From an uncultured Anaerotruncus sp. (GTDB taxonomy: Bacteria > Bacillota > Clostridia > Oscillospirales > Ruminococcaceae): a DNA stretch of 39,268 nucleotides. The notes under the pieces are model-generated. The model saw nothing but the letters and a program-made list of their open reading frames with translations, was not told the origin of the DNA and did not search any database. The stretch is taken from contig CALWZG010000031.1 in the NCBI GenBank assembly GCA_944385965.1, positions 1 to 39,268 on the forward strand, written 5' to 3'. Of this stretch, positions 1 through 8,584 are shown piece by piece. The position numbers and the translations under genes were made by a program. How positions within the stretch are numbered: position 1 is the stretch's first letter; the number at the start of each line of letters is the position of its first letter.

Positions 1-1
1 T

Positions 2-2686
2 ACAGGGATAAGTCTTAACGGCAGGAGCGGCAGCTCTCTGACCATAACATCCCAGTTGGGGGGCAGCCTTGCCATCAGCGTATTAAGCGATGGCTATCGG
101 GGAATCAATGCAGACGATACTACAAATATTCACTACAGCTTGACCATCGGCGGCAACGCGAAGATCGCCATCAACGTCCGGGGTGACGGTCAAGCTAGTG
201 GGATCGCCGGAAACGATATCTCTATAATAGATCAGGCGAGCGTTGACATCACCGTCGGCGGTTTGACGCACGCCGTCAGCAATAGTGGTTTCATCAACGG
301 CATCTTGATCAGCGCTTCTTCGTCCGGCCCATGCAATTTTCTTCTGGACACAACGGGCAAAGTGAACATCGATGTGTCGGACATCAACGCCGATGAAGGC
401 TACAGCACCGGCATCAACGCAACCGGCTCCCAGGACCTTCGCCATGTGGGCGAGATGACCATCCGGTGGGCAACGACGGATTCGAGATACGGCGGCCCCC
501 TTTCGCCCGCGGGCACCGAATTCTCACAGGAGCACGCCATCAACATCGACGAGAACAACTGCTATGCCTCCTACCGGGCGGGCAAGCCCTACACGGTGAA
601 TGTCTCCTACGGCAAGCTGACGGGAAAAGGAGTGCCTTACCCGAAGCAAAGCGGCAATTTCCTTTGGTATGACACCATCACCCTGTCGGCCAACGACTAT
701 CCGGTGAGCGATTCCGACCCCACCCTGGTGCCCTTTTTAAGATGGGAGGCCCAGCAGGGCACCATCACCGGCCCCACCGTCAAAAACGGCGCGAAACTGG
801 ATTTTCTCGACCCCCCCACCGCCGACCGGATCGAAGTGGAGGCGGTCCACGGCGCCTTCAGCGAAGTGCCGGTGTTTGTCCCCACCGCAGAAGGCAAGGG
901 CACGCTGTTCTTCAAGCTGTTTCGGGGTGGCGGGCGCAACCTCTATCTCGAAAAAGCCGACACTCTGGAGATTAAGGGCGCCAGTTTTAGTTCCAGTTCC
1001 GATGTAACAGGGGAGGCCACACGCTACTACAACACCAGCGAAGGCTTTACACCTGCCGGGGAATACCGGATGCAAGTGCAGTACGGCACGGGGATATTTT
1101 ACAGCCAGCCCTTTACCATTGACTACACCACGGCGCCCCCCCAGAGCATCAATGTCAGCAATTCGTCCGGGTATTTTACCATCGACCAGGGGCAGCACGC
1201 CCGATTGTTCGTCATAGCGCGCTGCGAGACCGCCGGCGTCAACTACCAGTGGCAGTATAACAACAGCGAAAGGCAATGGACCAACATCCCCGGCGCCACG
1301 GCCTATGACTACCGGGTCGAAGGCGATGAGCCGGGCACCACTCTCTACCGCTGCGCGCTTTTCAACAAATACGGCGTCGTGAAATATGCCGGCGCGGGGG
1401 GTGTCACCGTGAAGGAAAACCCCACCCTGAACAGCACCCCGGCCTATATCCTGCCGGCTGTCAACGAGCCGGCGCCCGACCCCGCCGTACTGTGGCCGGA
1501 CAAGGTGATCGGCTATTACGACCTGCAAGATCAGATTTTGACAAAAAAGGCCGAGTTCAATGTGAACGCAGGCGACACCTTCCGGGCAAACGCCAATTAC
1601 AGCCACATCCCCGGTGGCGAGGGCTATAAATTGGAGCTTCTCTCGGGAACACAAAAGGGTCTTTATTACAAAGATTTCGACAGTGATGAGGAGGACACCG
1701 CTCTGCTGGGCCAGATCAGATACCACTGGCAGGTCACCCAGGAGACCGATGATTGGGGGTTCCCCATCAATTACTATACTGTCGGAACCGGCTCCATCCA
1801 AGATATCTCCATACCGGCCGGTGTGAAGACCTACTGGGCCAAGCTCACCATCACCAACACCATCGGCACGGGCAGCAACCAAAAAGAGAAAAACAGCTAT
1901 GTGGGGATCACCTTCCATGTCAGCACCCCGGCAACCGACCTCACCCTCAACAAAAACACCCTGACCCTGGATGTGGATGAAACCGAAACGCTGATAGCGA
2001 CCGTTGAGCCCCACGACTCCACCGATACGGTAACATGGAGCTCCAGCAACCCCGCTGTGGCCACCGTTGATTCCAACGGCCTGGTGACCGCAAAAGCCCC
2101 CGGCACAGCGACTATCACCGCCAAGGCGGGAGATTTTTATGGCGACATCTGTAATGTTACGGTCAGAGGCAGCGGGGCGTCGATGATATCGATCTCCGGC
2201 AATGTGGAGAGCTTCAACTCCGGCACCGACCAAGTGACCATCCAGCTCATTGAGCAGGGCCAGTCCGAGCCGGCGTATGAGACCATTGTTTCCGGCGGCA
2301 CCCAGAGCGGCAATAAGTTCACCGCATCTTACTCATTCTCCGATGTTCCTTCCGGCACCTACACCATGAAGGTCATCAAGAGCAAGCATGTCACCCGGGA
2401 GTATACCATTACGGTAGGCGCGGAAGCCGTAGTAAAGGATGTTGAAATCTGGCTGTACGGTGATGTCACCGGCGATGGCGCGGTGAATGCGATTGATGCT
2501 ATGCAGATCAATAGAAAGTATACCGGAAAAACTTCTGTTTTCGGATCCGCTGATGCCGAAACAGAGGCGTACCGCCTACTGGTTGCAGATGTGAATGCGG
2601 CAGACGGTATGATTAACGCAACTGATTCGGCTCAGGTCAAACGCTTCTATACCGGTAAGCCATCTGTGATTGATACATTGCCCTAA
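2..2686 (+). CDS. Secreted dockerin-bearing multidomain surface protein (5' partial)
   Basis: The reading frame is open from the first bases of the window, so the N-terminus, including any signal peptide, lies outside. The visible part has about 890 residues. The first ~300 residues are rich in short Gly/Asn/Ile beta-strand patterns like those of parallel beta-helix or adhesin proteins. An Ig-like segment (YQWQ... to ...TLYRCALFN) covers about nt 1140-1410. A BIG2 Ig-like domain covers about nt 1930-2165, and a carboxypeptidase-regulatory-like beta domain follows to about 2450. The C-terminus is a type I dockerin with two Ca-binding loops, DVTGDGAVNAID and DVNAADGMINATD, each followed by a helix ending in YTGK. 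Dockerins bind cohesins, and the next gene encodes a cohesin, so the two are likely partners. No catalytic domain is visible in this part, so an adhesin or structural role is more likely than an enzyme, though the missing N-terminus could change that. Confidence 0.88.
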   Translation, partial: TGISLNGRSGSSLTITSQLGGSLAISVLSDGYRGINADDTTNIHYSLTIGGNAKIAINVRGDGQASGIAGNDISIIDQASVDITVGGLTHAVSNSGFINGILISASSSGPCNFLLDTTGKVNIDVSDINADEGYSTGINATGSQDLRHVGEMTIRWATTDSRYGGPLSPAGTEFSQEHAINIDENNCYASYRAGKPYTVNVSYGKLTGKGVPYPKQSGNFLWYDTITLSANDYPVSDSDPTLVPFLRWEAQQGTITGPTVKNGAKLDFLDPPTADRIEVEAVHGAFSEVPVFVPTAEGKGTLFFKLFRGGGRNLYLEKADTLEIKGASFSSSSDVTGEATRYYNTSEGFTPAGEYRMQVQYGTGIFYSQPFTIDYTTAPPQSINVSNSSGYFTIDQGQHARLFVIARCETAGVNYQWQYNNSERQWTNIPGATAYDYRVEGDEPGTTLYRCALFNKYGVVKYAGAGGVTVKENPTLNSTPAYILPAVNEPAPDPAVLWPDKVIGYYDLQDQILTKKAEFNVNAGDTFRANANYSHIPGGEGYKLELLSGTQKGLYYKDFDSDEEDTALLGQIRYHWQVTQETDDWGFPINYYTVGTGSIQDISIPAGVKTYWAKLTITNTIGTGSNQKEKNSYVGITFHVSTPATDLTLNKNTLTLDVDETETLIATVEPHDSTDTVTWSSSNPAVATVDSNGLVTAKAPGTATITAKAGDFYGDICNVTVRGSGASMISISGNVESFNSGTDQVTIQLIEQGQSEPAYETIVSGGTQSGNKFTASYSFSDVPSGTYTMKVIKSKHVTREYTITVGAEAVVKDVEIWLYGDVTGDGAVNAIDAMQINRKYTGKTSVFGSADAETEAYRLLVADVNAADGMINATDSAQVKRFYTGKPSVIDTLP

Positions 2687-2711
2687 AAATCTTTCCTGTC
2701 TTAATGCCGAT

Positions 2712-2744
2712 GTTTTCTCCCTATAAGCCATATAGGGAGAAAAC
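2712..2744 (+). other. Strong stem-loop between dockerin and cohesin genes
   Basis: A perfect 14-bp inverted repeat (GTTTTCTCCCTATA with its complement, 5-nt loop) begins 25 nt after the dockerin stop. It is followed by an A-rich stretch, not a T-run, so it is a poor intrinsic terminator on this strand. It may be an mRNA-stabilising or processing hairpin, or an attenuator between the two genes. Confidence 0.55.
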
Positions 2745-2853
2745 AAAGGTTTAAGAAATATAGGAGAGTAATCTCCCCGCCCACCGTATCTAAGCGAGGC
2801 TGCGGCAGGGTGAGTATCAAAAAGCCCCGCAAATAAAAGAAAGGAGCTTGGTC

Positions 2854-3738
2854 ATGAACAAGCGAATTACATCCCTGTTTTTGTCCGTTGTCATGATATG
2901 CAGCTTGCTGGTAACTGCAGTGCCGGCATGGGCTGCACCTGGTGACAGCGGCGTGACCGCCTCGGTAACGCAGGCGGCGCCGGGAGATACTTTCAGTGTC
3001 ACTCTGAAACTACCCGGAACAGAAAGACTAATCAGTGACATATCGTTGAAGGTGCATTTTGACAGTGCTGTTTTTGAGGTGACGGAATATACCATTCCGT
3101 CGATCCCGGGCATGGAAAAAATGCAGTCTAATGTGGAGGAAGCAAATAGTAATGCTTTTTTCGCTGCAGTCTACCTGTCTTTGAATAGTGAAGCGGATAT
3201 CCCCTTTACCGATGGCCTTGAAGTGACGGCTTATTTCAAAGTCAAGGCGGATGCTTCTTTGGGAGACTCTGAATTCAAGCTGGATAACAGCACCAGTGTT
3301 GCAAGTCTCACTGACATGGGCTTGCCCGATGTCCTGGTGAAATATGATGACTTCGTCAACAAGACCGCAACTGTCACCATCACCGGCGGTGGCTCCACTG
3401 AAATTCCGGCAGAAGGCGTCACCGTCACGCCGGACACATTGACCCTGACGGTGGGCGCATCGCAGATCCTGGAGGCAACTGTCACCCCCCCTACTTTCAC
3501 CGACACGGTAACGTGGGAATCCGACAAACCCGCTATAGCCACCGTTGACCCCGACGGCAGGGTGACCGCCGTTGACCCCGGCGAAGCGATTATCACTGCC
3601 AAGGCAGGAGAGGAAACCGCCACCTGCACTGTTACAGTAGTGGCGTCTGGCTGTTCGCACCCCATCAAGAATGATGTTCCCGAAAAGGCATCCACCTGTA
3701 CAGAGCGGGGACCCATTGGAGATATTCGTCAGCAATGA
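2854..3738 (+). CDS. Cohesin-BIG2 N-terminal half of an interrupted cell-wall scaffoldin
   Basis: The start is ATG 2854, seven bases after AAAGGAG; a TTG six bases upstream has no proper spacing. Residues 1-27 are a signal peptide (basic MNKR, hydrophobic core, AWA cleavage). Residues ~30-177 form a cohesin-like beta-sandwich. Residues ~186-266 are a BIG2 domain similar to the one in the preceding dockerin protein. The sequence then enters a Cys-rich repeat (STCTERG) and is cut at 3711. The last nine codons (PIGDIRQQ and stop) are out-of-frame spoVT sequence. The rest of the gene is at 14055-16013 and continues in frame when 3712-14054 is removed. The present ORF could give a secreted, unanchored cohesin of about 294 residues. 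It probably shared a transcript with the upstream dockerin gene. Confidence 0.85.
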   Translation: MNKRITSLFLSVVMICSLLVTAVPAWAAPGDSGVTASVTQAAPGDTFSVTLKLPGTERLISDISLKVHFDSAVFEVTEYTIPSIPGMEKMQSNVEEANSNAFFAAVYLSLNSEADIPFTDGLEVTAYFKVKADASLGDSEFKLDNSTSVASLTDMGLPDVLVKYDDFVNKTATVTITGGGSTEIPAEGVTVTPDTLTLTVGASQILEATVTPPTFTDTVTWESDKPAIATVDPDGRVTAVDPGEAIITAKAGEETATCTVTVVASGCSHPIKNDVPEKASTCTERGPIGDIRQQ

Positions 3739-4153
3739 GGGGGAGGTCATTTTTAAGAAGTACTCCCCTATCAGCGAACTTGGCAGCATCGCAGCGCAGT
3801 ATTGCGAGGTGCTGTATCGAACGGCAGGCTTTCCGGTACTCATTACCGACCGGGACCATGTGGTAGCGGTCAGCGGCATCAGCCGGCGGGAGGTACTGGA
3901 GCGTCGGGTGTCGCATGGCTTGGAGGATCAGATCGAGAACCGCAGGAGCTTTTCGGCGGGTGACGGGCAGCCGCTGCAGCCCATTGAGGGCGTTGCCTAT
4001 TATGCTCTGGTGCAGTCCCCGATAATCTCCTCCGGCGATGTGTGCGGCAGCGTGATGTTCCTGCAAAATAAAGAAATCGACCGCCCCGGTGATGCCGAGC
4101 AGAAGCTCATTCAAGCGGCGGCAAGCTATCTTGGGAAACAGATGGAGCTGTAA
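3712..4153 (+). pseudogene. spoVT: spoVT 3' part (GAF-like sensor half of SpoVT)
   Basis: The frame beginning at the GA junction reads PLEIFVSNEGEVIFKKYSP, then ISELGS, ITDRDHVVAVSG and a C-terminal QMEL. This matches SpoVT, the forespore AbrB-type regulator, from the end of its DNA-binding domain through its GAF domain. The missing 5' portion (GRVVIPKEIRR...REGD) lies 10 kb away at 13999-14054 and joins in frame. Together they give 165 residues, 13 fewer than the usual ~178; the missing ones correspond to the first strand of the AbrB domain. No start codon with a ribosome site lies in this frame at the junction, so this piece is unlikely to be made as a functional protein here. Confidence 0.85.
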
Positions 4154-4166
4154 TGGATATAGGTGC

Positions 4167-4212
4167 GCCCTCCGTGAAAGACAGTAAAAACAAGCTGTCA
4201 ATCATGGAGGGC
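4167..4212 (+). other. Stem-loop after spoVT
   Basis: GCCCTCC pairs with GGAGGGC, with inner TGA/TCA and ACAG/CTGT pairs around an A-rich loop, 14 nt after the spoVT stop. It lacks a T-run, so it may be a decayed terminator or a small repeat. Confidence 0.4.
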
Positions 4213-4467
4213 ATATTACCTGCTAATCTAATGTTATCTCTAATAAGTGCTTTGCGTGGTAGGCTCTGATTTATCTGGACTTTTTCGCCGTGTCAGTGGA
4301 CTTATTTGTCCGTGAAGATGAACCGGAAGCTCCGTGCAAACGGACTTCATAACCCGAAATTTACAAAAAGCGGGGAAGATCAATCAGATTACTCCTGAGG
4401 CAAACTCATACATGGCAGTAAGTTCTTCAATCGCATGGTTCCGAATAGTGCAAACGGTTTTTGTACC

Positions 4468-4584
4468 ATGCTGAATGATTTTTCTGGAGCGGAGAAGGTC
4501 TACATCGCCTGTAGCTATACCGAATCTCAGACGGGGAATCGATGGCATGGCAGCATGGTTTAGCAACAGTTCCAGCTGGAGCTA
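4468..4584 (+). pseudogene. IS66-type TnpB remnant
   Basis: The ATG at 4468 opens with MLNDFSGAEKVYIAC, which is close to the start of IS66 accessory protein TnpB. After a frameshift the expected YTDLRRGIDGLA pattern can still be read, followed by QQFQLE. An in-frame TAG and loss of similarity soon after show that it is dead. The surrounding stretch 4213-4760 holds nothing else I can support; it appears to be insertion-sequence debris. Confidence 0.6.
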
Positions 4585-4760
4585 GACTATGCTCCGCTGA
4601 CTGGAAAAGAACGGTTTGCCAAGCATCCAGAACAGGAATCTGCGGCCAAGGTGAAGCTCTTGATTGTAAAGTTCCTATATCCTGTCCGGCCGCCTGGCGA
4701 GCAAAATATAGTAGGAACCTAAAACCGACCCGTTGATATAGGATAATTGCATAAACAAGG

Positions 4761-5669
4761 TCATGTCTGGTTACTGTACTCTGTCTGCAGGCATTTTATG
4801 AAATCCTGTAAGAATGTGCTGGTTGATTTGCCAAAGCGGCTAATGAGGGCAAAATCGCAGACTTCATGATAATCTTCAATAGGAATGCGTTTGAACATCT
4901 CAGGACATGAGAGCTTAATGCATTTGGGAAGCAGCATGCATTCATTGCCACTGGCTACCATGAGTTCTTGTGTCCTATAATTAGGGGCTATAGCGATTCT
5001 ATTAATGCCATGACGGATTTGCATTTGTTCCACCACGATGTGTGCATAAGCCTTGGGACCTAGAATAGCTTCACCGCATACGACAAACAGTTCCTTTCGG
5101 ATTGTTTCAATGTTTACAGCCGCCTTGCCGGCCAGGTTATGATTTTTTCCAACCACAAAATCATAACCACAGGAAAAAAGCGGTGTTGTAATGAATTCAT
5201 TGGGTGAGGTTTCTTCAAAACCATATGGCATGGTAAGCAAGGCTGCTGTAGAGGTCACCTCAAAATCTTTTTTACAGTAAGCCGGAGATCCACAGTAGAT
5301 GGTGCACTGACCAGTCGGATATTGCTCTCGCACGTTACAAAAAGCTTGATAGACCCGGCTGACATCAAGACCCTCTATGACCCCCAGAGGGAAAAACGCC
5401 CGCACAGAGCCTCCTTTAGTCCGCGCACGGTTAACGGCCTGCGTGTAAGCCAGCAAAATGGGCTGACAATCCGTATAAAAGGACATGCCCTGTTCTGTAA
5501 GCATAATGCCTCTGGTTGTCCGCTCTAGAAGTTTAAATCCAAGTTCTTGTTCCATCGCGCTAATTTGCTGGCTGATAGTGGCTTGTGCAATATAGTTCTC
5601 TTGTGCAGCTATAGTAAAGCTCCCACAGCGAACAATGTCATAGAAATACTTAATTTTTTCAAATGTCAT
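4761..5669 (-). CDS. LysR-family transcriptional regulator
   Basis: The 302-residue protein has the normal LysR length. Residues 1-60 are the winged helix-turn-helix (FYDIVRCGSFTIAAQENYIAQ, then ISAMEQELGFKLLERTTRG). The rest is a periplasmic-binding-like effector domain (FFPLGVIEG, VVGKNHNLAG). It faces away from the M24-transporter-M24 operon, the classic arrangement for a LysR regulator and its target. A 1.5-kb IS now separates the two, but apart from the IS the original intergenic gap would have been only about 160 bp. The likely effector is the transported substrate, which is unknown. No frameshift or truncation is seen. Confidence 0.9.
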   Translation of the reverse strand: MTFEKIKYFYDIVRCGSFTIAAQENYIAQATISQQISAMEQELGFKLLERTTRGIMLTEQGMSFYTDCQPILLAYTQAVNRARTKGGSVRAFFPLGVIEGLDVSRVYQAFCNVREQYPTGQCTIYCGSPAYCKKDFEVTSTAALLTMPYGFEETSPNEFITTPLFSCGYDFVVGKNHNLAGKAAVNIETIRKELFVVCGEAILGPKAYAHIVVEQMQIRHGINRIAIAPNYRTQELMVASGNECMLLPKCIKLSCPEMFKRIPIEDYHEVCDFALISRFGKSTSTFLQDFIKCLQTEYSNQT

Positions 5670-5706
5670 AATGTTGGCCCTCCGTTAATCTATGATATTG
5701 TAAATT

Positions 5707-5715
5707 TTAATTAAT
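5707..5715. repeat. Target-site duplication, left copy
   Basis: TTAATTAAT flanks the left end of the IS5-type element and recurs at 7235-7243. The palindromic TTAATTAA core makes the exact length of the duplication uncertain. Confidence 0.5.
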
Positions 5716-7124
5716 CTACTGAACAAAGGCACATTTTTGCTTAGATGAGAGGAGTGCCCGTAAAAACGAAAGTAATTGCAAAATGGCGCACTGAATCTTG
5801 CGAAGACTCAGCACTAAAATGGACATAGCAATCACATGGGCTGCGGTTTCCCGCAGCTTTGCGGTAACCAGCCCCATGCCACATTTGTGTTTTGCCAGAC
5901 TGAACCTGCGCTCCATTTCCACACGCTCGCATTCATCCTAGTAGTCCTGAGCCTTGTCTCTGGTTTCATACTTCTTAGTCCATCCCAGAGCCGGGCCGGA
6001 GAGCCGGATTCCGTGCTCTTTGCAATAGCTAAGATTCTCCTGGTTTCGATAGATTATATCTGCCAGAATCCGGCTTGGATAATGTTGTTCTCGTTCCCGG
6101 AACCGCTCTGCCATCTCCCGCAGATTCTCTGCCTCGTTGTAGGCATCAAAAGAGAAGCATTCTAGCTGCGTCCACCCATTCACAACGCTGATGTCCAGTT
6201 TTGCGCCAAACTCCATCGGCTTGCCTGCTTTTCCACGCACAATAGGACGAACAAAGGGCTGACTCGCACTGACGATTCGGTCGGTTACACTGTGGGTATG
6301 TGCGGATCGTGTCCAGACGTTCCACCCGGCGTACGGTCAAAGCTTTTCCAAGAGATAGCTTGCCATCAATGGCGTCCAGGTTGCGTCGGAGGTAAAAAGT
6401 TGCTTTCCAGTGGCTTTACGAGTCGTCTTCGCAGTGTGCTTGCGGCATCTCGTGTATTTCAGATAATCTTTCCGGGCGCATTCACGATAAGTGCGGGGCT
6501 TCTTCCCATCCGCAGGATCATGAAGAATGTCCAGAAGATCCTCGGCATTCTCTCTAGCCTCGTTGAGCAGGGAATCGTCCTGGGGATACCGGATATTGGA
6601 CGGAGCGCAAGTGGCGACCACGATCATAGTGCCACTGCTTCCGCTTGCTCCCGGCTAACCGTCAGAATCATCATCGTCATCCTTGGATTCAGCTTCTCTG
6701 GCCTGCCACTCCTTTGCGTCCCGAACGATCATTTCATTGATCTCGCCCAGCACTTTCGGTGTCAATTTCTTGCGAAATACACCGTCAGAGATGGGGCAAA
6801 GGGCAGCTTTTCGTCATCATAGCCGGGGTATCCACAGAAGTACTGAAAATACGGGTTCTCTTGAATCTGCAGCGCAATCTCTTCATCGGAATAACCATAC
6901 TCCGCCTGGATAATACAGGCTCCCAGGGCCAGTCGCAGTGGCTTGGCTACATTGCCCCTTTACGGTTGGTAAACAGAGCGGCGTACCGCTTCTCAATCTC
7001 CAGTTAGGGAATCGTTTGGGCTTTTTTTACCCAACGGTTGCTCTCTTTCAGGTTCATGCCGACTGGCTACTTGAAATCTGCCCAGACTGATCTGTCCATT
7101 GCTGTAACGATATATGGCTACCAT
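5716..7124 (-). pseudogene. IS5/IS1182-like DDE transposase, multiply frameshifted
   Basis: Fragments in different frames follow the order of one transposase on the minus strand. They are the N-terminus YRYSNGQISL (about 7124-6993), then APSNIRYPQDDSLLNEAREN (6627-6337), KAGKPMEFGAKLDISVVNGW and ILADIIYRNQENL (6240-5938), and MERRFSLAKHKCGMGLVTAK (5922-5716). Normal length would be about 470 residues. At least three frame changes show it is inactive. Confidence 0.75.
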
Positions 7125-7234
7125 CCAAGTGCAAGGATTTTGCTTGATTTTGGCACTTTTAGATGATCTTATTATATCACCATTTGCCCTCAATGTCTTG
7201 CACTGAAAGGCTTTTTTCAATTGTTCAGCAGACA
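5716..7234 (-). mobile_element. Decayed IS5-type insertion sequence
   Basis: About 1.5 kb lies between the direct repeats TTAATTAAT. The ends carry an imperfect inverted repeat: CTACTGAACAA on the left and CTGCTGAACAA on the reverse complement of the right end. The single transposase gene is broken. The element sits between the LysR gene and the M24 operon. Confidence 0.65.
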
Positions 7235-7243
7235 TTAATTAAT
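7235..7243. repeat. Target-site duplication, right copy
   Basis: This is the second copy of TTAATTAAT, at the right end of the IS5-type element. Confidence 0.5.
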
Positions 7244-7263
7244 TGTAATTTTCAATTTCTACT

Positions 7264-7287
7264 ATTTGTTTTTCCTGTTTAACAAAT
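7264..7287. promoter_or_regulatory. Perfect dyad, candidate operator of the M24 operon
   Basis: ATTTGTT-N10-AACAAAT is a perfect 7-bp inverted repeat that overlaps the -35 box of the promoter at 7279-7307. Its size fits a LysR-type site, and the LysR gene was adjacent before the IS entered. Binding is inferred. Confidence 0.45.
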
Positions 7288-7307
7288 CGGTGCGCTTGCT
7301 TTATAAT
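7279..7307 (+). promoter_or_regulatory. Sigma-A promoter of the M24-transporter operon
   Basis: TTAACA (7279-7284), a 17-bp spacer and a perfect TATAAT (7302-7307), about 50 bp before the first gene. It lies outside the IS, so it is probably the native promoter. Confidence 0.7.
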
Positions 7308-7357
7308 AAAGACGGTGCACCAACTGGTTAGTATTTCCAAGAACAGGAGGTTTGCAA

Positions 7358-8518
7358 TTGAAAACATATGTGACGGAGAGGACACGCAGGTTGACCCTAA
7401 TGAATACTCTGATGGATCAGGAAAACCTAGATGCTCTCATTTTTACCTCTTCAGCTGTGCAAACAGATGAGGTTGCAATTAAGTATCTCACAAACACCGC
7501 CCTTCTTGCAAGACGAGCATTTGCTTTTATGCAAAAAGATGAGATGCCCTGGTTTGTGCTAGGGACCCAAGATGAATATACCAACGCAAAAAAAACCTCG
7601 TGGATTCCAGATGATCATATTTTGCTGGGTAATCCGGTGGAGAAGACTGTACAGATGATGGCCACCCTTGGTTCAGGCAAGCGGATAGGAATTTATGAGC
7701 CTGACAATCTTCCTGTGGCGGTTTATAACGAGCTGTTCAAGGGAACTGCTGAATTGGTAGACATCACGTTGCCAATGACAATCCTCAGGGCACCAAAATC
7801 TCCTTTCGAGATCGACCTCATACGTCAGACTTCTCTTCTTGCAATCCATTCAATGGATCACGTTCTGGAGCACATGAGAGCTGGAGTGACGGAGCGGGAA
7901 CTCATTGGCGGTGCGGAGGGTTATTTAATCGCTAACGGCGCCCAAGAATTGCTTGTTATGTGTGCGTCAGAAGGACCGCATGCATTTATCCACAGGCCCC
8001 AGAATACCAAAATCAACGACGACAGTGTATTCATCTATTCTTGCGAGTTTAGCGGCGAAGGCGGCTATTGGACACAACTTGCTCGAGCTATTTTTCTGAA
8101 GCAAGATTGTGCACCAGAAATATATGCCCTCTATGAAGTGGCAAAGGCGGCCATTCGCCATGGGGCGGATCTCTTAAAACCGGGTAGCCGCGTTTGCGAT
8201 GTCAACAACGCCATAATAGGCTACATTGAAGGACAGGGCTATAAAGCCGGACATTGGGCGGGCCATGCAATGGGAGCAGACCTGGGAGATGGGATTCCAA
8301 TTACATCGGAGAGTCCAATTGAAATCAAAGAAAACATGGTATTTACCCTACACCCAAATATTGTATCAAAAGATGACGGAATATTTTATGGAGATACTTA
8401 TCTCGTCACAAAGACAGGACCAGTCAACCTGACTTCTGCCTACAATAACAGCCCTTATCTGGGCGACATGCTTCAGGAGCTAAAATCCCATAGACGGCAA
8501 ATAGGCAGAGATAAATGA
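7358..8518 (+). CDS. Creatinase-like M24-family protein A
   Basis: The start is TTG 7358, seven bases after a perfect AGGAGG; the TTG at 7352 is too close to it. The 386 residues have the M24 two-domain layout: an N-terminal creatinase-type domain and a C-terminal pita-bread domain from about residue 150. The metal ligands of aminopeptidases are replaced. Where D...D is expected it reads CEFSGEGGYWTQLARAIF, resembling the metal-free creatinase segment, and the final Glu site reads TLHPN. A His in AFIHRPQ lies where creatinase has its catalytic His, and GHAMG keeps the family His. It is therefore probably a metal-independent C-N hydrolase or related enzyme on a small molecule, not a peptidase. 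It is first in an operon with a DASS transporter and a paralogue. The substrate cannot be told. Confidence 0.8.
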   Translation: MKTYVTERTRRLTLMNTLMDQENLDALIFTSSAVQTDEVAIKYLTNTALLARRAFAFMQKDEMPWFVLGTQDEYTNAKKTSWIPDDHILLGNPVEKTVQMMATLGSGKRIGIYEPDNLPVAVYNELFKGTAELVDITLPMTILRAPKSPFEIDLIRQTSLLAIHSMDHVLEHMRAGVTERELIGGAEGYLIANGAQELLVMCASEGPHAFIHRPQNTKINDDSVFIYSCEFSGEGGYWTQLARAIFLKQDCAPEIYALYEVAKAAIRHGADLLKPGSRVCDVNNAIIGYIEGQGYKAGHWAGHAMGADLGDGIPITSESPIEIKENMVFTLHPNIVSKDDGIFYGDTYLVTKTGPVNLTSAYNNSPYLGDMLQELKSHRRQIGRDK

Positions 8519-8584
8519 TTTTTTCATTGAATGTTGTGTCAGAGTGAAACCTCGATATGTACTATGAATGAGCGGAGGAACCAT

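Noticed and set aside
737..2233. 498-codon open frame on the minus strand
   Set aside because: It lies entirely opposite the dockerin gene, has no ribosome site, and its composition is what a GC-rich coding strand gives in antisense.
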